The notes beneath the pieces were generated by a model. It was given only the letters and a program-made list of their open reading frames with translations. It ran no database searches and had not been told where the DNA came from. Below, piece by piece: positions 55,425-64,000 of a DNA stretch of 64,000 bases. Each line of letters opens with the position of its first letter. Position 1 is the stretch's first letter. This DNA comes from Ligustrum vulgare (taxonomy: Eukaryota; Streptophyta; Magnoliopsida; Lamiales; Oleaceae): positions 24,824,639-24,888,638 of the forward strand of contig OY743184.1 of the NCBI GenBank assembly GCA_963555705.1, in the 5' to 3' direction. Both the position numbers and the translations under genes were made by a program.

Positions 55425-55950
55425 ATAAAACTTTGCTTCTCTTCGGTCGTGCTTAAAAGCTGTATTTTTTTCTAACGGCATATTGTTCGAAATCCAAAAC
55501 ATCACAAAATTGGATTTAAATGGTGCAACAACCAAAAGAGGCTTCATTAAATATTAATGGCAACTCATACTAGCTAGCAATATGTTAAATATTATATATA
55601 TTGAGTTTCGAATCAAACATGCACCACATAATAAAATGATTCAAAACTAAAAGTACAAATCAAGTCTTCATTTAGATAGAATTTGTGATAAGAATTATAC
55701 ATTTTGATGAACGTCGTGAGATCTAAAATCTGAAACGCGAGGTACAATGCTTGTCACCATACGTACCCAATTTTCCAGTCTCTAACAATAATTCACATAG
55801 TGAGAATGAATTTGGAACTCCACAATTATGGACAATTCAAAACTATTTTTGGGAGTGTTATTCACACTTTTATTTTTTGTGCTGATGCTAACAAGAAAAT
55901 AGAACCCATACACCAATTCTACCAATTGTGTCGTCGTTGTTCTCTAAACA
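55425..55950. other. Spacer right of Copia-E
   Basis: AT-rich sequence without recognisable genes or element termini. Confidence 0.5.
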
Positions 55951-56735
55951 TACTACAAGAAAATGGCTCAACAGCTACAACAAAAGTCATTACTCGTCGC
56001 TCTAGGCTCATGACTGAAGATTAATAGCGACGACTGATGTTGGACTCTAGAGCGACGATATAATCGTCACTAATTAATAAAATTATTTATTTTATTTTTT
56101 TTCTTTTTTTAATAGAAATCCAACCCAATTTCAACTTGACCTAACCTGACTCGCGTATTGTGTTTAGTTTGTAAGATAATTCATAATAGTGCAATTGAAA
56201 AGACTAGAACCATTGACTTAAGGGTTAGTCAGTAGTGACTTAACCAATGAGACAATTTAATTCTTGTGTTTCCTTTTGTTTTCTCTAATATATATTAGTT
56301 AAGTGAACAAATATTTGTTCCAAAAAATATTACTTTAATCATAATTACATAATATAATTGGGTAATAGAGAAATTGGAAAACATAGAACTCTGTTTGGTA
56401 CCAATATTAAAAAACTTAATTTCAACTACATATTCTATCAATAAAATAATATATAAATAAATTTAAAATATTCTTTACTTTTTAACTACACATTTTACAA
56501 AAATTTACTATCATAAACCATATTATTTAAATAAAAAAAAAAAACCCAATAGAAACGACAAAAGTCGTCGCTATTGGACGACTGTGTCGTCGTTATTTGG
56601 CAGACCAATATCGACGACAAAATAGTAATTTTTCGTCGCTATTGGTACGTTGTCATTGCTATTGGTCCGCCCAATAGCAATGGCTTCCTTCGTCATCACT
56701 ATTTTTCATCATCGTCGCTCCCTTTTCTTGTAGTG
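55951..56735. mobile_element. Small non-autonomous CACTA element
   Basis: The left end TACTACAAGAAAA and the right end TTTTCTTGTAGTG are inverse complements except for the outermost base (C to T at 55951). The flanks ACA and ATA are a 2-of-3 match to a target duplication. Both ends carry GTCGTCGCTATT-type words like those of CACTA-2 (57241-63948), so it probably depended on a transposase of that family. It has no coding region; 785 bp. Confidence 0.8.
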
Positions 56736-57240
56736 ATAAGTTTATTATTTATAGGTTGAATGACAACACTAACCCTAGTCTTAATAAAATGAACTTGGAT
56801 TAATATTCAGTCCTATTAATTAATCTCGTCCCACAAAAAACTCAAATACGGCCAGACTAATAGGGTTTGGACATTAATTTCAACAATATCTATTGTTAAT
56901 TAATTTTCCACTTTTTTATATTTTGTTAAATTTTCATTTGCTAAAAATATGTGCCATATAACATTGTCAATCAAAAAGAAAAATCTGAATTAAATACCTC
57001 TCTTCGCATTTTCCTTTGTAGTAATTAAACTTTTAATTTATGGAACTATATTTATTATTTACTTACTAGAACCAGTCAACCAGCTAGTTAGTTTATGTGT
57101 GTATGTAAAAGAAGTTTAAATGTTTAATTCTTTAGATGATTGTTTGATTTATATTATACTAGTAGTCACCCATGTGTTGCACAGAATGTGGTAATAATTT
57201 TGTATGTAGTAGCATTGATATGTCGAAAGAAAATAAGGTG
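56736..57240. other. Spacer between the two right-hand CACTA elements
   Basis: No gene or repeat found. It ends with the target-site duplication GTG of CACTA-2 (57238-57240). Confidence 0.5.
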
Positions 57241-57815
57241 CACTACAAGAAAACTGAGCGAAAACGACGAAAATTAGCGACGACAAAAAATATCGTCTCT
57301 AATGCTTCATTATTTGCGACGACAAAAAAGTCGTCCCAATACAGGACGAAATAGCGACAACTTTGTCGTCTCAATTAACCAGGGAAAGCGGGAACACATC
57401 CCGCCCTTAGAAGTTTCGTAATAGAGTCGACAAAAGTCGTCTCTAATACTTAGAGACGACTTTTGTCGTCTCTATTTTCAGGATAATAGAGACGACAAAG
57501 TCGTCTCTATTACCTAGTAATAGAGACGACAAGTTGTCGTCTCTATTTGCAGGGTAACAACATGTCGTCTCTATTACCCTGCAAATAGAGACGACAACTT
57601 GTCGTCTCTATTATCCTGAAAATAGAGACGACATGTAGTCGTCGCAAATATCCGGAACAGGGACGACTGTTGTCGTCTCTAATGGCAAAAAATGGCGCTA
57701 AAAATTCCCGCGTATGCAATTAGAGACGACAAAGTCGTCTCTATTACCGAAAATTGGCGCAAAAAATTCGCGCGTATTCAATTAGCGACCACAATAGTCG
57801 TCGCTAATACACTGT
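57241..57815 (+). repeat. CACTA-2 left subterminal palindrome array
   Basis: Many copies of AGAGACGAC and its inverse GTCGTCTCT lie back to back, forming palindromes such as AGAGACGACAAAGTCGTCTC (for example near 57490-57512, 57525-57545 and 57721-57742). Long stretches at 57500-57625 also form larger inverted repeats. These are the expected binding sites of the TNPA-type protein. Confidence 0.9.
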
Positions 57816-58554
57816 GTATATATATACTTCAAACTCGTTTTTTCTCTCATTTTCAAGTTGAAAACATATGGTCTTTATAGTTTTCCTCTCTTTTATATTT
57901 CTTAGCTTAAAGTTGTTATTAACACTGCTCTCAAGTTGATACAATTTCTTTGATTTAGGTAAGATATTTGCACTTAAATTCTGTATTTTATAGACATTTT
58001 ATTGATTGATTAATAATATGTTTTCATCAATTCTTTTTAGCTAGCAACGTTGTTTTTGGAAATTGAAGCTGTTGATTGACGAGGTTGGAATGTGAAAATT
58101 TTGAGATTGTGGTATGTCATTTTTATCTAATTATAATTTCTGCGTGCATTATTTATTAATTTCTTTTACACTTTATTTACACTTACATCGAGCTTAGACT
58201 ACCGTTTAAAGATTAGTTTAAGCACACACGTCCTAGTACAGGACTATTTGATGTTTATAAATTAATCTTTGAATTGTCATACTATTGGACATTTCGACAA
58301 TGATTAGAGTTGTGTTATTAAATATTTTTTCCTGCAACTGCTTTTTTATTTTCACGTTGGTAGCGTCTCCTAAAATATTGACAGGAAAAATTGACACAAA
58401 TCTTGAGTCGCTAATCAGAGTCGAATGGTTAGGATTCGTACCTTGAATTAGTGTGGGAGCAATAAGTGGTTAAGGCACATGCTCACATCACTCGAATATT
58501 TCAGTTATATGTGTATTTTTTTTATTTCACAGCGAAAATGAAGTAAAAGTAGAT
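57816..58554 (+). other. CACTA-2 promoter and 5' untranslated region
   Basis: TATATATA near 57818-57825 is a possible TATA box. The sequence to 58554 is AT-rich with several possible intron signals (TTTCACAG before 58532 is a good acceptor). No coding potential. Confidence 0.5.
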
Positions 58555-60204
58555 ATGGATAAGAGTTGGATTAAACTGAACAGAATACGTGGCAAGTCCA
58601 CCAAATTTGCGAATGGAGTTGCAGCATTTATAAGAATGGTGAGGCCATTGGCAAACGACAGGGGGATGATTTCTTGTCCGTGCAATAAATGTTTAAACAG
58701 AGCAAAGCAACTGGTACATGTTGTAGATGACCACATATTTCGATTTGGTTTTTTAGAACATTACGAAAGATGGATTCATCATGGAGAGCCGATGGAAGTG
58801 CCTGTCGACATGCCTCAACAAGATGAACCAATAGTATCGAGAGATGAGATGACAGACATTCTACATGATGTAGTTGGGGGAGAACCGAGTGAGGAAGGGG
58901 CTAATGTTGGGTTCGATGAGCTGTTTGAGGCATTGCAGTCAGAGTTGTATCCAGGCGTCTCGTCATTCTCTTCCTTGAATTTCTTGGCTAAGTTGATGCA
59001 TATTAAAGTGATGAACAAGTGGACCAATAAGTCATTCGACGAGTTGCTGAAATTGCTGAAGTTAGCATTTCCAGATTTAAATCTTGTGAATTCATATTAC
59101 GAGGCTAAGAAGCTAATGAGGAAGATAGGGCTCGGCTATAAGTCGATTCATGTCTGCAAGAATGATTGCTCACTGTTCTGGAAGGAGAATGCTGATAAAC
59201 AGATTTGCCCAATATGCTGCGAAAGTCGGTGGACTCAGGTGTCAGGAAAGTCATCTAGTATGAATATCCCACATAAGGTGTTACGTTATTTTCCATTGAC
59301 TCCCAGGCTTAAGCGCTTCTACTCTACTCGGCACATTGCAAAACAGATGAGGTGGCACAATGCTGGACGATCGATGGACGGTGATGAAATGGGCCATCCT
59401 GTTGATGGGAAGGCGTGGCAGGACTTTGATAAAGCACACCCGGATTTTGCGAGTGAGATTCGAAATGTCCGACTGGGATTAGCTGCAGATGGATTTAATC
59501 CATTCGGAAACATGAGTCAGTCCTACAGTATGTGGCCAGTAATTTTATGCACCTATAACCTACCTCCGTGGTTATGCATGAGAGAAGAAAACTTGATGTT
59601 AACTCTATTGATACCTGGCCCGCGATCACCGGGGAAAGATATGGATGTTTTCCTTCGTCCACTAGTTGATGAGTTAAAGGAACTGTGGTATACTGGTGTT
59701 TATGTACGTGATGCTGGAACAAATAATGGATTATTTAGACTTCGTGCATCATTGTTATGGACCGTCAGTGATTTTCCAGCCAGAACTAGTCTTTCAGGTT
59801 GGAGTGGACAGGGTTATGGAGCATGTCCAACTTGCAATGTTGATACGCCATCTGAACGCGTATTAGGGAAAATAGCTTATGTGGGACATCGCCGGTTTTT
59901 GGGAACTTCTCATCCATGGCGCAAAAGTCGTGAGTTCAATGGGAAAACAGAGGTTGGGGAACCTCGACGTCGATTTACATGTGTAGATATAATGATGCAG
60001 TTGAGGGGAGTGACTAATGGAATTCCAGGGAAGCACCCACAATATGGAGGTCGTAAAAGGAAACGAGATCCAAGTAAACTCAACTGGAGAAAAAAGAGTA
60101 TTTTGAATGAGCTACCTTACTGGTGCACTATCGAGTTGAAGCATAATCTAGACGTAATGCATGTGGAGAAGAATCATTCAGCTTTTTTATACTCATGCTG
60201 CTGA
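58555..60204 (+). CDS. TNP2-type CACTA transposase, C-terminally truncated
   Basis: The 549-codon frame starts MDKSWIKLNRIRGKSTKF; the transposase-associated zinc-binding domain has ISCPCNKCLNR (C..C, about residues 40-50) and the downstream HYERWIHHGE. The TNP2 core starts near residue 155 (KWTNKSFDELLKLLKLAFPD), continues with the zinc-type block HVCKNDCSLFWKENADKQIC and CCESRW, then ARTSLSGWSGQGYGACPTCN. It ends at HNLDVMHVEKN followed by HSAFLYSCC. In intact relatives this point is followed by several hundred more residues, including part of the catalytic core. The frame is otherwise uninterrupted, but the product is probably inactive. Confidence 0.9.
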   Translation: MDKSWIKLNRIRGKSTKFANGVAAFIRMVRPLANDRGMISCPCNKCLNRAKQLVHVVDDHIFRFGFLEHYERWIHHGEPMEVPVDMPQQDEPIVSRDEMTDILHDVVGGEPSEEGANVGFDELFEALQSELYPGVSSFSSLNFLAKLMHIKVMNKWTNKSFDELLKLLKLAFPDLNLVNSYYEAKKLMRKIGLGYKSIHVCKNDCSLFWKENADKQICPICCESRWTQVSGKSSSMNIPHKVLRYFPLTPRLKRFYSTRHIAKQMRWHNAGRSMDGDEMGHPVDGKAWQDFDKAHPDFASEIRNVRLGLAADGFNPFGNMSQSYSMWPVILCTYNLPPWLCMREENLMLTLLIPGPRSPGKDMDVFLRPLVDELKELWYTGVYVRDAGTNNGLFRLRASLLWTVSDFPARTSLSGWSGQGYGACPTCNVDTPSERVLGKIAYVGHRRFLGTSHPWRKSREFNGKTEVGEPRRRFTCVDIMMQLRGVTNGIPGKHPQYGGRKRKRDPSKLNWRKKSILNELPYWCTIELKHNLDVMHVEKNHSAFLYSCC

Positions 60205-61701
60205 AGATTATAAATGTTCTATGTGTGTAGAAGTTCATTAATTTTGAAGAGTAATGGAGAATAATACGGCAATATTTAAAAAGTACTCGAGAATATCTTC
60301 ACCAGCTCTAGATTTCAATTACTAAGCCTCTTAGATTTAAAAACTATCTTCTACATACAAATTCAAACCAGATCCAGCCAACGCCTATTGTAGAGAGCCT
60401 TCAACCTAGTGTCAAGATCATAAGGGGTCAAATATGTAAAGACAGAGCCCTTGATATTGTTCTTGGTTATATATTCTCGCTCGATTTTGTTTTCTTTTTC
60501 TTGTTATGTTTAATTTGATCATTATTAAGTGACTTGTCTAAGATTTATATAGTAGTTAGTGAACTGATCAACTGTAATCAAGTAGTGGCAGAAATGCGAG
60601 CAGATAATTTGTAGATTCCATCTATTATTAGATCTCTTACATGACTCACATCTAAAAGTCTTAACTTGCAAGCGAACATAAGTAGCAAAAACTACGTTTT
60701 TAAATTAGTAATCAAATAACAAAATTGTAATCTGCTGCTAGAAGTAACACTTGTCTTGAAGTCTCTCATATATTCTAGGATCTTTAAAATTTGATTCCCT
60801 AGTTATTCTCCTCTGAGTCCTCTCTAAAGTTTCTTCTCATTGTTTGTCATCATCCTCCTCATGAAATGGACCTGTGCTTTTAATGAAAGCCTTATGATAC
60901 ACCCGTGCCTCAAGGGGTAAGCTTCATTCAGTTTTTTAGAATAGATTCTTTCAGCATGTGAACTTTGAGATGTATCAGGAAGTTGTGAAGATGAAAGATG
61001 GTAGTTTCCTTATTACAGCAAAGTGCCCTATCCTGGGAATGCTTTATCCATTATCTGATGGTGAGGTCTGATTACTTACTACACTTTTTTATGAGTGCAC
61101 AAATGGACAAATTAGCAGTTTTATTCAATTATAACAGGTTAGAAGCCGGAGAGCTAGACCAAATTTAAATTATCCAATAAAACTAGGAATAAAGTTTCCA
61201 AATTATACAAACTATGGAATTGGATTCAGATTGAAATTGATTTACTTCCCAATTCTCTCTTCATCCCTCTTGTTCTTCTACAACTCTTACTTAGTTTTTC
61301 TTCTTCCCCCTCCCTTCTTCTGTTGCTATGTATTGTGCTGCACTTAGGTTATCAACATTTCAAGTAATATGAAATGTTTTATTAATGAAGTTGTGAATTT
61401 TCTATTGCAGTTGCTTATTGAAATTTAATGAGAAATCATAAAATTATGTTTTACCATTTCTTTTATAGATTAGTGTCAATTATTTAAGGTTTTCTTTTAC
61501 TAGCTTTTATTATTTTTAAGTTTACACAGGTTCTATTCAAATCAAATGTTACCTATGTGAGAATAATTTTTTTGTTAATGTTGGGAAACAAAGCATTTCT
61601 AATGTGGTCTTGCATTATATCAAGTCCAAAGGTTAATAATTTCTCACCACAATTTATCATGCATTATTTGGTTGTCTTTAAATGCTTCATAGTCCCAAAA
61701 T
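60205..61701 (+). other. Foreign-looking block inside CACTA-2
   Basis: It replaces the C-terminal half of TNP2 and the gap to the second gene. No TNP2 or DUF4216 motif is seen. A possible captured exon lies at 60955-61060: an acceptor TTTCAG, 35 open codons (ending CPILGMLYPLSD) and a donor GTGAGG. I do not recognise the protein. Other parts look like intron or untranslated sequence. Confidence 0.5.
60955..61060 (+). pseudogene. Possible captured host exon
   Basis: 106 bases between TTCTTTCAG and GTGAGGTCTG, open in one frame with MYQEVVKMKDGSFLITAKC near its start. Exon-like borders and balanced codon composition suggest a real coding exon carried by the transposon. The source gene is not recognised. 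Confidence 0.35.
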
Positions 61702-63423
61702 ATGGCCGATGTATTGTCTCATGGAGGAGACGGGGGCAATCAGGACCCCGATAGAGGTGGACGTCGATTGTCGCCCTCTTGAGAGTCAGGTACCTCTTTC
61801 TTAAGACTGTTGGATCATTTTTACTTTTCAAGATATATTGGTTTTATTTTTCACACTTATAGAATAATAACTTTGTTACTTTATTCACTTCATTTAGCGC
61901 CACCGCCAAAGAGGCGTGGTAAGTCACGGATGTTGAAGGTCGAGAGGCATTTCAAAGATAATGGTAGTGTTCCATTGCCAATAGCATTTGACTTGGACAT
62001 AGAGAGCACAGTTCGTCCTATTGGTCCCAATGAGCCGGAGTTCATCCGTTTTTTGGGGACAACGGTACGCCAATTTATAGTTCCCAAGTATATGGGATGG
62101 AACAAAATTCCACAACATTTGAAGGATCGCGTTCATGCAGAGATTGAGGTAGCGAGATTTAATTTTTTTTTTTAAATGTCAATGTGTTTAAATTATGCAA
62201 TTTTTATTAAAGAATGAAATATTACTTTTTTCACAGAAATATTTCAACATAAAAGGCGATGTTGCACCAGAGAAACATCATTGGGTTGATAAGGGCATTG
62301 ATAGAAGTGCCGCTGAGCGTTATAAGGATTACAAAAGCAAGGCCCACAAATATTATAAGAGACATGGACGCACAAAACCTTTCGAAGACATTGACATGGT
62401 TGAGTGGGGCAACTGTGTGGACTTATTCGAGAGTGCGTCATTTAAGGTACATTAACTATTTATATTTGATTTAATAATTTTTAAATTTTTTTATATTTCA
62501 TTTATAACAGCATTTTTATAGATAATGTTTTACTTTGTGTTTTTTAGGCTGCGTCTTTGAGGAACATAACCAATCGAGCCAAGACCCCGTACCAAAGTTT
62601 GCAGGGGTCTAAGAGTATTGTGGCAACGCGCTATGCTAACGTAAGTACTTAATTTCATATAATATTATTTATTTATTTACTTATTAGTGATTATTATTTA
62701 CTAGCTTTGATTTATTTTATATTTTCAGAGAAATCCTGAGACACAAGAGTGGGCTCCCATTCTGGATACATGGAGATCTACTCATACCCGACTGACCGAT
62801 CAAGGTGAAATTTGGGTCAGTGAGCAGGCCGAGAATCATTACGTAAGTATTATTTAATTTTTTTCATTTTTGAAAAAATTTATACAATTTAAATTTGCTT
62901 TTTTACCTAATCATTTCATTTTTTGAAAATTAAGAACGCTATGCTTGAAGTGAGGGAGACGCAAACGCAGCAAGCCAACTCCTCTGGGACACAATTTGAT
63001 GAGCACAATGTCATTCGGGATGTGCTCGGAGAGCGACGGGGCCACGTGCGCGGAGTTGGCCGGACCATCACTGGCGTCTCCAATTCGGCATCGTCGACTG
63101 CTAATTCAGCTGCTATTGTAGAGTCGGCGCGTGTGTTAGAGCTCGAGCAGATAGTGAAGAACCAAGCTGCTCAGATGGAGACTCAGGCTGCTCAGATGGA
63201 GACCCAGGCTACTCAGATGAAGACCCAGGCTGCTCAAATGGCTGATCTCCAGTCTCAGCTTATTCGACTAAATGCAATGTTCTCGCAGAATTTTACGGGA
63301 CTAGCTTCGGGCTTAGATGTGACGCCTATTGTGGGTTCCAAACCCTCGGCTAGGATGGACGGGGACGATGACGATTACGAGGACGATGGTGATGATTATT
63401 ACGAGGACGATGATGATGACTAG
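61702..63423 (+). pseudogene. TNPA-type gene (Transposase_24-like), six exons, one nonsense codon
   Basis: Exons read 61702-61789, 61898-62148, 62237-62446, 62548-62640, 62729-62842 and 62935-63423, all with GT-AG introns. Exon 1 ends with one extra base that is completed by exon 2; the other junctions are between codons. The predicted 414-residue chain starts MADVLSHGGDGGNQDPDRGG. It includes VPKYMGWNKIPQHLKDRVHA, YKSKAHKYYKRHGRTKPFED and WVSEQAENHY, blocks of the plant Ptta/En/Spm protein. Next come heptad-like repeats of QAAQMET (coiled coil, likely for dimerisation) and a strongly acidic tail. An in-frame TGA at 61780-61782 in exon 1 is the only visible lesion. A downstream start could avoid it. 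Confidence 0.8.
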
Positions 63424-63640
63424 ACTTGTAGGGTACTTTTTCATGTTGTAAATAATCACTTTTGTAGACAATCTTATCTAATGGATTTTATTACTTCTCT
63501 ACTTTTTAATTATGTTAAAAATAATTGATAATTATAATATTTTTCAATATTTATTTGGTCATAAAAAGGGGAAACAAAAATAAATAAACAAATAAACAAA
63601 TCTCCAATATTTTAGCTACTTATGTGTCCAAATCAGTTTT
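63424..63640 (+). other. CACTA-2 3' untranslated region
   Basis: AT-rich sequence after the TNPA stop, with an AATAAAC-type run near 63580-63600 that could serve as polyadenylation signal. Confidence 0.5.
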
Positions 63641-63948
63641 AGGGACTAGGGACGACAATGTCGTCTCTAATGACAGGTCATTAGAGACGACATTGTCGTC
63701 CCTAATAATAGGGACGACATTTGTCGTCCCTAAAATCAGCGACGACAAATGTCGTCCCTATTATTAGGGACGACAAATGTCGTCCCTAATAATAGGGACG
63801 ACATTTGTCGTCGCTAATTAGTATCAGCCACGGACCTACAGCGCCGACAATTAGGGACGAAAATGTCGTCGCAAATACGTTATTACGACGACTATTTGGC
63901 CTTTTGCGACGACTTTTGTCGTCTCTGTTGACTAATATTCTTGTAGTG
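63641..63948 (+). repeat. CACTA-2 right subterminal palindrome array and TIR
   Basis: Repeated AGGGACGACA and TGTCGTCCCT words alternate, forming palindromes such as AGGGACGACATTTGTCGTCC around 63710-63730 and 63768-63788. The left end uses mostly AGAGACGAC, so the two ends differ by one base in the motif. The final bases are the inverse of CACTACAAGAA. Confidence 0.9.
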
Positions 63949-64000
63949 GTGGCGTTCTGTTTGTATTTTATTTTATATTTTTTTTTGTAAAATGTTTTAT
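63949..64000. repeat. Start of a dispersed repeat at the window edge
   Basis: GGCGTTCTGTTTGTATTTTA here matches the minus strand of about 26205-26233. The window ends before the element can be defined. Confidence 0.5.

Larger units (their letters stand above)
57241..63948 (+). mobile_element. CACTA-2 (En/Spm) transposon
   Basis: The left end reads CACTACAAGAAAACTGAG and the right end ATATTCTTGTAGTG; the first 11 bases are exact inverse complements. The target-site duplication GTG lies at 57238-57240 and 63949-63951. It contains a truncated TNP2-type transposase frame, a foreign-looking block and a six-exon TNPA-type gene, between palindrome-rich subterminal regions. It is better preserved than CACTA-1. 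Confidence 0.95.

Noticed and set aside
63361..63423. Highly acidic Asp/Glu run as a possible simple-repeat artefact
   Set aside because: It is the in-frame end of the TNPA-type last exon with a clean stop, so it is kept as part of that gene.

Overview
This window is nuclear plant DNA, most likely from a eudicot with a repeat-rich genome. It is AT-rich and made almost entirely of transposable elements. I see no convincing host protein gene, tRNA, rRNA, CRISPR array or bacterial-type operon. Plant signatures include Ty1/Copia and Athila-type Ty3/Gypsy retrotransposons, CACTA (En/Spm) transposons with TNP2/DUF4216/TNPA-type genes, primer-binding sites matching initiator-tRNA-Met and tRNA-Asp, GT-AG introns, a MULE with a 9-bp target-site duplication (TSD) and a small MITE.

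Layout. Positions 1-1050 are unassigned AT-rich DNA. Positions 1051-39988 are one old Copia element (Copia-A, about 4.3 kb of its own sequence, TSD GCTCT) swollen to about 39 kb by nested insertions. Its 5' LTR holds Copia-B (1540-10199, minus orientation, TSD CTTGA). Its gag holds a solo Gypsy LTR (10636-12361, TSD ATCGA). Its 3' internal part holds CACTA-1 (14719-33560, TSD GTA), which itself holds a Gypsy-type element with only gag and protease (16489-24697, TSD TCTGC). Its 3' LTR holds Copia-C (34350-39761, minus, TSD AGGAT), which has almost identical LTRs and an uninterrupted 1192-residue Pol but almost no gag. After an unassigned spacer (39994-42340) come Copia-D (42341-47123, minus, frameshifted but with all domains) and Copia-E (about 47467-55424, plus, badly decayed). 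Copia-E is interrupted by a Tourist-like MITE (52820-53078) and a long-TIR MULE (53301-54559). The right end holds a small non-autonomous CACTA (55951-56735) and a larger CACTA-2 (57241-63948, TSD GTG).

How the parts relate. Each CACTA has a TNP2-type transposase gene followed by a TNPA/Transposase_24-type gene, between terminal regions packed with short inverted repeats that such proteins are known to bind. CACTA-1 also carries a decayed Ulp1-like cysteine-protease region. CACTA-2 has a TNP2 reading frame cut short and followed by about 1.5 kb of foreign-looking sequence, then a six-exon TNPA-type gene with one visible nonsense codon. Copia-C (pol without gag) and the Gypsy element (gag-protease without pol) are complementary kinds of non-autonomous element. 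Nesting and TSDs give a relative order: Copia-A is the oldest, CACTA-1 precedes the Gypsy element inside it, and Copia-C is among the youngest. Family names rest on motif recognition by eye; no database search was run.
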